Shown here piece after piece: positions 1 to 10,250 of a stretch of DNA of 24,023 bases. The translations under genes and the position numbers were made by a program. The notes under the pieces were generated by a model. The model made no database searches, had not been told where the DNA came from, and saw nothing but the letters and a program-made list of their open reading frames with translations. The DNA comes from Chara braunii (Eukaryota; Streptophyta; Charophyceae; Charales; Characeae). Numbering within the stretch: position 1 is the first letter of the stretch; each line of letters begins with the position of its first letter. Location: assembly GCA_003427395.1 (NCBI GenBank), contig BFEA01000611.1, positions 741,756 to 765,778 of the forward strand, in the 5' to 3' direction.

Positions 1-29
1 GCCCATGCACAGACAGAGACAGGACGAAG

Positions 30-31
<2 letters not shown>

Positions 32-106
<75 letters not shown>
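32..106. repeat. (GA)n microsatellite
   Basis: An uninterrupted GA dinucleotide tract of about 75 bases. It has no coding significance. Confidence 0.97.
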
Positions 107-112
<6 letters not shown>

Positions 113-498
113 GTTGTTGTCCATCTGGTCTAGCATGCTGAGAACTTGCAGGGATTCATATGGAAGGCCATGCAACCTCAAGGGATTTGGATGCAAGTTT
201 ATCCAAGCTGACCTATGGATTAAGAAGCAGTAGCATGTGATTGAAGAAGTCTTATTCTTGTTGGATGCACGGTCACGGCTCAGGAGGGGGAGGAATCTGA
301 GCATGCGGAGTACCGTCTTTCTGCGGAAATATGAGGAGGAGCCAGGATTGGCATCGAGTCGCCGGAGCATCCAACGGTGGTAGCAATGTGTTGGATGATG
401 CATGGTGTTCGGGCAGACGGTGCTACGAACTGAAATTGGAAAAATGACATCTTAATTGCCCAGAATAGAAGGAGCCAGGACCATAAGGCCCTGTTTGG
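107..498. other. Unannotated stretch
   Basis: Unique-looking sequence between the GA tract and a long poly-A run. I see no sustained reading frame with recognisable protein features, no RNA gene and no clear repeat. Confidence 0.5.
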
Positions 499-559
<61 letters not shown>

Positions 560-570
560 AAAAAAAGAAA
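499..570. repeat. Poly-A followed by GAAAA repeats
   Basis: About 39 consecutive A residues, then several GAAAA units and another A run. It could be the A-rich tail of an old retroposed copy, but no element body is recognisable upstream. The lysine-rich frame across it is an artefact of the homopolymer. Confidence 0.9.
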
Positions 571-664
571 AGCCCAATTGTAAATTCTGGATTCACCACC
601 AAGTCATTCTCAACGAACAGGCAGAGCTCTATGAATGATGATGGGTGCCAACACTGCCAAGGAT

Positions 665-1188
665 GTCTGAAGCCTGTGTTGTTGAATGCACCGGGACTGT
701 TTCCTCAGCTTGGTGGGGTGTAGCGTAAATGCACATGTGAACGAATTGCCTCCGATATGTTCCCTTTATGTAAATGTTTTCCCAAATTTTTGAGTTGCTG
801 TACAGAATTAACTATAAAAGCAAGCAGCCATGGGAAATCAATGGCAAGCATTGCCTCTCTCTTAGTGTTGGATCACCGGTACCTCTAATGGGGTCTTTTG
901 TTCAAGACATTGGACGCTGTGGATCTATAATATTCCATATGTATGTCAGAAGCCTCCTAGCACCTCATGGTAGGAGCCAGAACCAAGAGGTTCTGAAAAA
1001 AAAAAAAAAAAAAGCACCTCATAGGCGTCAGTGAGCTTTCCTGTAACCATATGTGCAAGCTCCCTTGCATACAGCACTCAAGGAGGAGGAGGAGGAGGAT
1101 GAGGAGGTCCTTTGTTAGCGAAGTGACGAGCAGGGCTAAGGAGGTGTCTGAAGCGCTTGTGTTGAATGCACCTGGACTGTTTCCACAG
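665..1188 (+). repeat. Pair of diverged direct repeats (665-708 and 1146-1188)
   Basis: Two segments about 480 bases apart share the order GTCTGAAGC, TTGAATGCACC, GGACTGTTTCC and then CAG. Both end in a pyrimidine-rich stretch followed by CAG, which resembles a 3' splice site. A weaker relative of the middle part (TTGAATGTACCTGGAC) lies near 1904. No protein is recognisable on either side, so I treat these as diverged duplicates of an unknown repeat. Poly-A lies between them at 996-1013. Confidence 0.6.
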
Positions 1189-1550
1189 GCAACTGCTTCC
1201 TGGTGCTGTGTGAATGTTTCAGCCTTTCCGGGGGGGGAAAACTGTGTTTCCTCCCCACCCCCCTCCCTAGGACCCCCTCTATGATGTCCAGGCCAGTTGT
1301 GCCTTTCTGCTTGACCCTCTTTGGTTGGGAGCCTGCCAGTGGATGCCATGTTTTGAGAAGAGGGAGTAGGTTGATATAGGTCACAGCTACATGTGACCGC
1401 GCATAAACAGGATGTCAATATATTTTTTGTTGGGTTGCCCGTGTAATGGAACCTCGCTTCTCAAGAGAAACTGAGAGGTTGAATTGGAGCATTTGGAAGG
1501 TGGTTCTCCTAGTTCTCCATTGATTCTCTCCATTTGTCCATGTAGGCTAT

Positions 1551-1690
1551 CTTCTTCTTCTTCTTCTTCTTCTTCTTCTGCTTCTTCTTCTTCTTCTTCT
1601 TCTTCTTCTTCTTCTTCTTCGCGTACTTCTTTTTCTTTTTCTTCACGTACTTCTTCTTCTTCTTTTTCTTTTTCTTCTTCTTCTTCTTCC
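1551..1690. repeat. (CTT)n microsatellite, interrupted
   Basis: About 140 bases of CTT repeats with interruptions, including two related GCGTACTTC / CACGTACTTC spacers. The Ser-rich and Lys-rich frames on the two strands here are artefacts. Confidence 0.95.
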
Positions 1691-2593
1691 TGTTGCTATC
1701 TTGCACTGTAAGCATTCAAAGCAAGACAATGCCATTCAATTGCAACTGAGAGAGAGAGACAAAAGAAGAAGAAGAAGAAATAAGAATGGAAGAAGAAGAA
1801 GAACACCAGGAAAGACCACTGTCAATCCCCCTTCATCTTGCCACCATCTCCAACCTCCTTTTTTTTAATAACGAACGAGTGAACCAGTTCCCTGACTCAT
1901 TCTTGAATGTACCTGGACGTATCTTGAGCCAGGTGCATGCAATTAGAACACAACAGAGTTACTCTCTCACTCACCCCCTTCCTTTATCATCAAGGGCACT
2001 CTCTTCACCTCTCACTCGCGAACGTTGCCATCATTTTCTGCTCCAACAACCACTCGTGAGCTTGCGCTGACCCTCGTGAGGTCCGCCATAGCCTTAGCCA
2101 TCTCATACACCCTCCTCCTCCTTAGTCAAGTAGGTGGCTATGGCAGACTAACGGAGCAAGGCTCCGGTGTTCAAAGGAGAATGCAAAAACAACGTGTCCC
2201 TCCTACTATGGCCGCCATGCCTAACACTACCGCGAAGTCTTCCTTGAAGAAGCCAACTCCAATCGGGGCCCTTCCAGGCGACCAAGAAGATGAAGTTGCA
2301 GACCACCATAGCCAGGTAAACACCCCCGCCACTCTCCTCGTTGCGCACCGTCTTCCTCTTCGTACTCCTTCCCCGGATCCTTCTCCTCGATTCTCTCCAC
2401 CATAGCTGCTGCGGAGGGCCAAGCCCCTCCTTTTTCCTCCCCTGCGCTCCTCCAAGCTGAGCGCTCGCTCCAGCAGCCGATCGCCAAACTTGCCCCGTGC
2501 AAAATGAGGAGGAGCTCTTCGCTCTCCTCCGAGATATACCGGACTGCTGCCTTTTCGGGTGTTGATTTTCCAGCCCACCGGCCTCGTAAGCTT
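1691..2593. other. GC-moderate stretch, no supported gene
   Basis: Contains a short GA/GAA-rich segment (1750-1803) and overlapping open frames of 94-156 codons on both strands between 1786 and 2667. None shows a recognisable domain, and several overlap antisense to each other, so I do not call a gene. A short inverted repeat of GCCATAGCC with GGCTATGGC occurs around 2085-2141. Confidence 0.4.
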
Positions 2594-2765
2594 ACCGGTA
2601 CCTCCCTTTCTAAGCTTGACTGCAGTTGAGGAGGGAAACATGACTCTTCAGTTGCGGAGGGAAACATGACTCTTCAGTTGCGGAGGGAAACATGACTGCA
2701 GTCTGGTAACCCCTCCTGGAGGCTCTAGACTCGGACTACTTGGACCGGTACCTCCCTTTCTAAGC
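2594..2765 (+). repeat. 22-bp direct repeat flanking a 26-bp tandem repeat
   Basis: The 22-mer beginning ACCGGTACCTCC and ending TTTCTAAGC occurs at 2594-2615 and again at 2744-2765, exactly 150 bases apart. Between them a 26-base unit (CAGTTGCGGAGGG, then AAACATGACTCTT) is repeated nearly three times at 2623-2697. This is a local tandem duplication; I see no spacer diversity that would suggest CRISPR. Confidence 0.9.
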
Positions 2766-2888
2766 CTACTGGAACCCTAGGTTCACTCTGGCCTCTAAAT
2801 GTACTAGCTTTTTGTCTTCTTCTGCCTACCTACCTGCTACTTGAGTGTTTTCCTTCCTACACGGGCCTACCGTCTTCACGCGAACAGA

Positions 2889-3190
2889 ATGGCCGGTCAA
2901 TTTAGCTGCATTTGGGGCAACTTTCCGACTAGATACGGCGATAATGACTGGGAGTTCTATTCGGGTGAAGACGGTAGCCTACCTCTTAAACCACTGGTAC
3001 ACGGCCGCAGCCTTGCAGTCCGAAACTTGTCGCCGCGAGAAAACGAGGCTGAAACGTCAAACGCTGGGCCTGCCATTGATAAATTGGATCGGCGGTCATG
3101 TTTTCGTTTCGCGCTTCCAGAATTTGAGCTGTCAGGCCTGCGGCCCAGGTGCCCATGTACTGGTGCTTTAGGTTCCCGCTACGGCCATAG
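2889..3190 (+). CDS. Possible first exon, hypothetical (low support)
   Basis: An ATG at 2889 in a favourable context (A at -3, G at +4) opens a frame of about 100 codons. It ends right at a consensus 5' splice donor: AG then GTAAGT, with the donor at 3191-3196. The in-frame stop lies inside the donor, as expected if the frame continues in a downstream exon. Composition is ordinary and not low-complexity, unlike most of the window. I recognise no domain, and an overlapping frame on the same strand starting at 2845 is equally long. No downstream exon could be identified, so this could be chance. Function unknown. Confidence 0.22.
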
Positions 3191-3196
3191 GTAAGT

Positions 3197-4741
3197 ACCA
3201 GGCCCAAGGGGCTTTCCAGCGTACAAGTACACCGGCGGGTCATACACATACCCAAGCGATCATGCAGTTAGACCAAATACACGGGAACTGAGCAATCGTG
3301 CACACACACGTACTTCGAAATTTCAGCAGAATGCGGGAACCTCAGCAAGTCACTTAGTGCAGCGGCAAAACTCAGAAAACAGCAGAGTTCTCAGTCTGTG
3401 ATTTTGCAGGTCATTACATCAACCCACCCCCCCTCAACAGCAGCGAGGTCCTCAGAGCAAGTCACTCAGTTTCAGTCCCTGCAAAATCAGTCATACTAGG
3501 CATTTAACACGAAGAGTGTTGTCGCCTGTTCAGACGCAGTGAGCTTTGCAGTGAACACTGGTGTCTGTTTGGAAACAGAACAGTATGACATTGGTAGGCT
3601 GTAACTACACGATGTGTAGCATTGAGTAGTAGTGGCTCAACTGACTCGGAGATATCCAGTTGAGTTCGACTAACGTATGATAACAGAAAAGGAAGTAGCA
3701 GCAGTATAGGGGTAAAACTTAAAATCGGGAAAGACTGGGTACGTGCACAGTTGATGCGGCATGTCAATCGTATACGAAGGACTAAAAGCGTCATCCCCTA
3801 CCACACTTAAACGGGAAAAGCAAAGCAAAAAAAAAAAAAAAAAAAAAAATTCAGGAGCGAAGCTTTACGAAAAACAGTTGCTGGAAAGGAAAAACGCTCA
3901 CACAATTAACTGTTAGTTTCAAAAAGGCGTCGGCTGGATGAAACTCCACAGGTTGTGTCATATCAAAGGGCCAGGTCAGGCGGGTCACACTACCGAAGCC
4001 TGTCAGTTGCATTAATTTAATTAAACCACCACTACCTCCAAGCCTGTTTTTGCCGACCCTGAACTTCACTGCACACCGAGTTTTGCCAATCCTGGGTTCC
4101 ACTGTTTTTTTGTTTTTTTTTTTCCCTGGTACTCCTCGGAATTAAACAATGAAAGAAAAAAATTTGAGAAAAAAAAAAAAAAAAAAACTATGGACTTTAA
4201 AAGTGATTGGCGTTACAGGCAACACTTCGGTCATCACGGCAGTTGCAAAACAAAATAACAACGGGAAAAAAAAAAAGCAACATTTCTATGGACGTGATAG
4301 CAGCTGGATACAGAATGCCTGGTGCATGTGAGATTGCGCCCTCCATCTAAAAGTGTCATCCATCTGCGGAATGCGCCCTGCCCCTTGCTGGCGGGGCACT
4401 ACAACGAGCTAACCAAAAAAAAAGAAAGATCTCGACGAGCAAAAAATTAAAAGTAGACACAATTCAGGGTAGATGTGTTCCTGGAAGCACTGATGTGAGC
4501 ACACGTCTCTCGCAGCCTTCCCCGTCATCCTTCCTTTCAATTCAGCTGCTTTGATTTTTTATTATTATAATTTTTTTGAAGCGGGCCCACAGGGCCCACA
4601 CATTTCCTTTTGCCAACCCTCACCCGGCCCCCGAAAACTTCAGAAAAAGTGGGAAAACTACCAGTTTTGAGTTTTCCTATTTTTTTCCCAAGAGTGGCAG
4701 AGGTAGTGCTGGTTTAACTAAAAGCAAAACCACACATATGC
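3197..4741. other. Gene-poor stretch with short repeats and A-runs
   Basis: Contains a short inverted repeat around ATTTTGCAGG / CCTGCAAAAT near 3403 and 3478, partial duplicates of CTCAG-AGCAAGTCACT, a 23-base poly-A run (3827-3849) and smaller A/T runs near 4108, 4170 and 4267. No frame of convincing protein character and no RNA gene were seen. Confidence 0.5.
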
Positions 4742-5945
4742 CTACAATGAATCAATTAATTCGTCATGGTAGAGAATCAAAACGACGTATGCAACGAATC
4801 TGCCAAGGGTCGTAGTATAGCGGAAGAATTGTACGAGATACTCCCTTTCAGACATGTTTACCCAAACGTAATCCGCTTCTTTAAATGTCGCAGATCTGCA
4901 TTGCCTGTTGGCGAACTTGATCATGGCATCATGACGCGTGTTCATTGCTGCGACAAAAACTTTCGTACTGGGCGTCGTAACCAGGTATGCCAAAAGTCAG
5001 ACCAAGTGAACGATCAGGGAACAAGAAGGACAAAGGGTTGCAGATCTGCCATCCGTATTGCAGCCGATTAGGCGGCATACCGGTGGCAAAGTGGATGGAG
5101 TTGTTGTACAACCCCTTCATCTCGCTCTCCGTCCCACGTGGTCTGATCGGGAATAATTAAGGCACGGAGGAGTTGGGTGGCAACCCGGTCAATCTACTCG
5201 GCCTGTCCATTGGCTTCCGGATGACGACTAGATGTCATCTTCAACTTTATTCCCTAAAGTCGAGTGGTGAAGTCCTTCCAATCCGAGTTGATGAACTGGG
5301 TGTCCCGATCACTCACAAGAGTTTTCGGGGGGGGGGACTGCACGATATATTTTTGTTGAAGTTATCGGATGATCAGTTCGGTCGGTGCATGAGGTGGAAA
5401 AGAAATCAGGTTGATAATCAGGAGAAGCGGTCGATAATCACCATGACTTGAAAATTGCCCCTCTTACTTACCTTTCTCATGTCCGTGAATCAATAGAGAC
5501 TGACTCACCAGGACCGGAAGGGATGGGTAGTGGTTTCAAAAACCACGGGGTGGTTGTCTATGGATCTTTGTCCTTTGACGAACATCACATTCTGCCATAA
5601 ACTTATGCGCAGATCCCTTCATGTCAGGCTGGCAATATTTCTGCAATGAACTTTCAGTCGAGATTTTTGGCAGTGTGCTCTACAAAATCCTCCTTCAGTT
5701 TTTATCAGAGGTCATATGAGCACACAATGAAAGTCATATACTTCGGGTGGTGAGATAAAGCATCGGCAACTTAATTGCAATAGCCCTTCTTATGTTTTAG
5801 CCCAAAGTCGTCCACATCCATTTCATACAACCAGCGGGACAACGTGTATAAGTTAGTTTATGACTTAATCCATTGTGAGGTCTCATCATTTGAGAAGACC
5901 TTGAAGTGGTACCCCAAAAGGTAGTCCTCACTCTTTCCGTCCGTA
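4742..5945 (-). pseudogene. Ty3/gypsy retrotransposon remnant: RNase H end, H2C2 zinc region and integrase
   Basis: Reading the minus strand from 5945 down, three gypsy pol segments occur in the normal order. First is the end of RNase H and its linker (LSRWLYEMD, then VADALS, about 5850-5755). Next is a zinc-region/linker segment (PDMKG, CDV.QRTK, about 5645-5540), in which the final Cys of the usual C-x2-C is Arg. Last is the integrase core with a recognisable DDE series: SID near 5490, SDRDTQF near 5320 and HPEANGQAE near 5205. The C-terminal part (YNNSIHFATG at about 5105, ANRQ...VWV near 4900-4850) follows. Multiple stops and frameshifts break every domain, so it is dead. RT, protease, gag and LTRs are absent on the 5' side, where similarity stops near 5945. 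The integrase tail ends near 4742 without an obvious chromodomain. Confidence 0.88.
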
Positions 5946-6557
5946 ACACTAAGCTACCAAAGTGGTCCAGGACCACTTGCCTTTTTCTTTTTGCCTGCTA
6001 TCTGATAGGCAACATGCATCCCTCTCTCTCTCGCCCCTCCCTCTTTATTTGATCAGGCAACAAATTTCCCACCTTCCATCGAGTAGGATTTTTAGTGGGA
6101 CGAACATTACAAAGCAAGAAAAATCTCACTCTCTTTTGGTTTAGTTTTATTTTTTATAAGCGCACGTGTTTGGTGTTTGTTATGGTTGATGTATTATATA
6201 TTTTTTTTATGAAAATAAAAATTATCAATTTTCATTGGTATTCTAGGTATAACTTTACAACAGTAAAAAGTCAACCCAAAAAATAAAAATTTCGAAAAAT
6301 CGAGCAAGTTGATAAAGAACGCAATTATTTTGTTATGAATCGTTTGGAGGAAAAATGCTCTTCAAGTTAGCAGGGAAATCTCAATCACGTTCCCTACTGC
6401 TTAAGTGTTTGCCTACGATATATTGGACTCACGTCAAAAGATTCAAAACACAATTAGTCATGAAAGAGGTCAACAACCTACCGTACACAAAACGATTAGT
6501 AAAACCACAACAATTGTAAAATCCGACCATCTGGACTAAAGGTAGGATCCTTTCAAG

Positions 6558-6583
6558 TTATTATTATTATTATTATTATTTTT
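6558..6583. repeat. (TTA)n microsatellite
   Basis: About eight tandem TTA units followed by a T run. Confidence 0.95.
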
Positions 6584-6956
6584 TAACCGGTATTTTTCCT
6601 GGGCTGCATTAGAAATAGAACAATACAAAGAATAATAGCACGACCCCTTTGCAAGGATGATATACTAAAATTGAGTCTCCCTGTTAATTGAAAAATGACA
6701 CTCCTAAAAGTATGTTATGTTGCGGGAGGTAAAAAGGGGGTTTTCAAATTAGCAATCGTAGGCGGTCGGCGCTAGCATACAAGCGTTTGAATTTGTTGAC
6801 TTTGACAATTTTTCACTCTTTTAGTTTTATGATAAACAATTTGAAAAAATCACACTCGTATATTGAGTGTTGATCTTTTGGATAAAAATATTTTAATATG
6901 AAAAAAATTATAATTTTTTTTTTTTTTTAAGAATGCAAAGTTGCACATTTATGTGA

Positions 6957-6958
<2 letters not shown>

Positions 6959-7007
<49 letters not shown>
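6959..7007. repeat. (AT)n microsatellite
   Basis: About 24 tandem AT units; the Ile/Tyr-rich frame across it is an artefact. Confidence 0.97.
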
Positions 7008-7008
<1 letters not shown>

Positions 7009-8795
7009 GTATTTAAAGTTTATATCTTTGTTCCCCGCTACTATCAATAAACCGTTTTTTTTAATAGGATATTGGTCTTTTAGATATCAAAACTGTCTAG
7101 AAACGGATGTTCGAAATCAAGAAAGTATCAAAGAAAAAAAAGGTTGTTCGCGTTTCTTTCTCATTTCCCTAATTGTAGAATGACGGATTTGCAATCATGG
7201 ATTTAAAAAATAGAAATTTACGGTTGTAGGTCACTGCAGCACACACATAGGTATGCAATAAAGGTGAAAAATGCCATTGCAAACAAAAACCAAAAGTTAA
7301 TCAATTGCACAATCAAAATTTAATATAGGATAATATAGATTGACCATTATATGACTTGCAATGACCGTAGAAATAAAAAAATGGGCATGGCACCACTGGT
7401 GACGAAAATCATTCAAGACACAACCCGAATCGCGCATGGGAATCCCAAAACTAGCCATTGCCCAGTTGAAATGGTTGAGGAGATACCAAACTGACCACAA
7501 CATCACCAAAAGCAATGTGGAAATTGAAAACCGACCATCACTCTGTACAAATGGTCATAACAACCTAAAACAATATAAGCCACATCCGAAGATAGGTGTG
7601 GCATCTCAAATGAAGTCGCAACGGTACATGAAATAATGAGAAATGACGAGAACCAGTTACAATAACAAAAAACAAATAAAAGAAGTTGATATGCTACAAA
7701 AAATCGTTGTGATTTACAAAATGACCGGCCAAAGAAAAAAATGACATAAATTGAGAAATAACAAATATTTTATAAGCAAATAAAATCATGAATTTGGTTG
7801 TAGCGCAAAATAATAAGTTACATACTGTCTTAGTATGTTGTGATTTTCGGCATGACAAACAATTATCCTTTCTTATCATGTTTCTCTCTTCTTAGATAAC
7901 TTCACTAGATCGAAGTTCATCAAATTGTTTGAAGGTTTATGCAAGATGCTACTACTATCTCCCACATCCAATACAAATTAAAAAAAAAAAAATTGTAAGG
8001 GGTTCTGTTCTGACACGTGATCATCAAATAATGTCCACAAGTCTATAATGAAGTCGTTCTTTATCACGAAGAACTTCAGGTCACAGTGAAAATATAGACC
8101 AACCACATGTTAAAAGTGATTTTACCAAGATGTGCGTTTGCAATCCCATAAGGAGATCAGGGGGACTGTTTGGTGGGATGGGGCTACGTTGGGTGAAAAT
8201 GACAATTTCACTCGTTACTACATGGCTTAATCGAATACCTCGTGATAAAAGTTAACAACAACTCAACAACACCTTTATGAAGTTGGTAGCACTATACTAC
8301 ATTATAAAATACTTACAGAAGGTTATAAACCTTTAGGGAATAAGATAATTAAATTTGAGACTATGCGAACTGCCTATGTTCTTCCTCGTCCTCTCTTCCC
8401 CTCTCTCCCCTTTTCCCACCTCTTTTTACCTCTTACCAACAACTCTTCCTCTTTGAGTTTTTCATTGATATTTCAAAACTTCCATTTTCTATTACATTTT
8501 ATACGATGCTCATATTGTGCTCTGTTGTATTATTGTAATGGTGGATGCATGCATAACAAGTGTTGTTGGATACACACTTAAGAAGGGTTGTAGAAACCTA
8601 AGATGATAATGATGATGATTTATCCCTCTAATAAGTTGTCGTGTTGTGTTCCCAAGGGATTGCCACCAGTTCTCTACCTTCAACCACCTATACTTTTGAG
8701 CTATTTTTTTTTAGGGTTTGAAACGCCCCTCATGCCAAAAAGGATGAACTGACACGGACCTCCTTTTGACTAGTATCGCTAGCCATCTTGCTTGT

Positions 8796-9055
8796 GAGCC
8801 AACCCCCCAAACTTACGGTTGCATGCACGCCGAAATAAATGGTTGGGGAATATACAGATGCATTAAACATTTGGAATCACCATACACGTGCATTTTTTTT
8901 TCTTTCCCTTTTGTTCTTCTTACTACACCATTTATCAATATATGAATACCATTCTTGTGTTGGGACCGTGATAATCTTCTTTGTATCCTTTTTATTTTTG
9001 ATGGATGTCCCGAGACCGTATGACGAATGTCGCGGATGACCGTAAGTTTTGGCTC
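8796..9055. repeat. Inverted-repeat-bounded segment, possible small TIR element
   Basis: The left end reads GAGCCAA, then a 7-base C-rich insertion, then AACTTACGGT (8796-8819). The right end reads ACCGTAAGTTTTGGCTC (9039-9055), its reverse complement apart from the insertion. The 17-bp arms enclose about 220 bases of AT-rich sequence with no coding content. No target-site duplication is evident, so it is only a candidate non-autonomous DNA element. Confidence 0.35.
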
Positions 9056-9365
9056 CACTGTTTCTTTTCTTTTCTTATTGTAATCATAAGATGACTTTTC
9101 ATTAAGATTATGTTGCTCTATTTTTCTAAAACCGTGTCAGTTTAATCTTTGTTGTCTTTTCTCCTCAATTTCTTTCGCTCGGCCTTTGTTTTTTTTACCT
9201 TCTTATGATTTTTTTTCCTGGTATTATGCAACATTGGCCTCATCATGTGTGCTTAGACCACAATTGTCTATAACCGCCTCCTTGCATCGCTGCAACAAAC
9301 ATTGGCACTGTGGAGCACTCAAATAGATTACTAGATTTAAATTACTTGAGCAGACACCGCTAACA

Positions 9366-10250
9366 TTTGGGGGGGGACTCCATCTATTGGTGGGGAGTGA
9401 CACCTGCTGGAAAATGGGTCCAGCATCCCTTACATGAGCATTCGAACCATATAAGAAAACAGAGGTGTGGAATATTCTTGCCAGGATTGATTACCCTGGG
9501 GTCCAGGGGATTGACTGAGCAGGATGTTGGGGGGGGGGGAGAACCTCTTCACCCTGAAACCTGGCGCCAGATACCTGCTGCTACACCCTGGTTCCTCCCA
9601 CCTCCTACCTTTGAGGTATACCTTCTATTGATGCTGCTGGCCCACTCATACCGCTCCATCTCATTGCATGTCTACCACCTGCTGGAAATCGGGTCCAGCG
9701 TCCCTCTTAAGAAAAACATGAGATGAGTTGCGGAAGAGCACATGTGCTGGAAACCGGGTCCAATGTCCCATCACTTTCTATTATCCTAGACTGGTTGGTT
9801 GCGTTGGACATGCCTCTTCAGTCTGCACTAGACCGCCACACCCCTAGCACCTGGGAAAAGGCTCAATCTATTGGTGGGGAGCGTCACCTGCTGGAAAGCG
9901 GGCCCAGCGTCCCATATACAGATTGAATTCGGAGTATGACAGAAGAAAACCAGTGTGAGAGATTCCTGCCAGCATTGATTACCCTGTCATCCAACGAGAT
10001 TGACTGAGCAGGAAGTAGGGAAGGGGAGAATCTCTTCACCTTGGAACTACTACACACTAGTTTCTCCCTCTCCCTACCGACCCAAACCCTTTTGCTGCTG
10101 GTCCAGTGTCCCTTGGATACATCCTTTTTACGGAGACAGTAACTGAGAAAAAAATTGCCCGCCTTGATTACTCTGGCATCCAGAGGATGAACTGTGCAGT
10201 GCAGGGTTAGTAATTTGAGGGTCCATCGTACCACCGCCCCTTCAGTCTGT
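9366..10250 (+). repeat. Diverged tandem repeat array with GCTGGA...TCCAGC hairpin motif
   Basis: Several modules recur. The segment around GATTGATTACCCTG...GATTGACTGAGCAGGA appears at about 9481-9530, 9968-10020 and, weaker, 10157-10205. CTATTGGTGGGGAG leads into a hairpin motif at 9384 and 9867. CTTCAGTCTG..TAGAC.GCCA occurs at 9811 and 10240. The hairpin motif GCTGGA-7 nt-TCCAGC is at 9406-9424, 9681-9699, 9746-9764 (one arm changed) and 9890-9908. The main period is about 490 bases. The array abuts the 3' side of the LINE remnant, so part of it may be LINE 3' sequence. Confidence 0.7.

Larger units (their letters stand above)
5946..8795. other. AT-rich intergenic stretch
   Basis: About 2.8 kb of AT-rich sequence with A/T runs and no coding signal that I can defend. 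It holds a TTA microsatellite and a TA microsatellite (listed separately). The open frames of 60-80 codons here are consistent with chance. Confidence 0.6.

Noticed and set aside
1484-1715. Ser-rich forward frame and Lys-rich reverse frame
   Set aside because: Both are translations of the same CTT microsatellite.
2171-2667. Reverse-strand frames of 146-156 codons
   Set aside because: Two phases are open at once, no motif is recognised, and part of the frame runs through the 26-bp tandem repeat. Kept only as an unannotated stretch.
2623-2697. Tandem 26-bp units considered as a CRISPR-like or satellite array
   Set aside because: The units are contiguous with no spacers and fewer than three copies.
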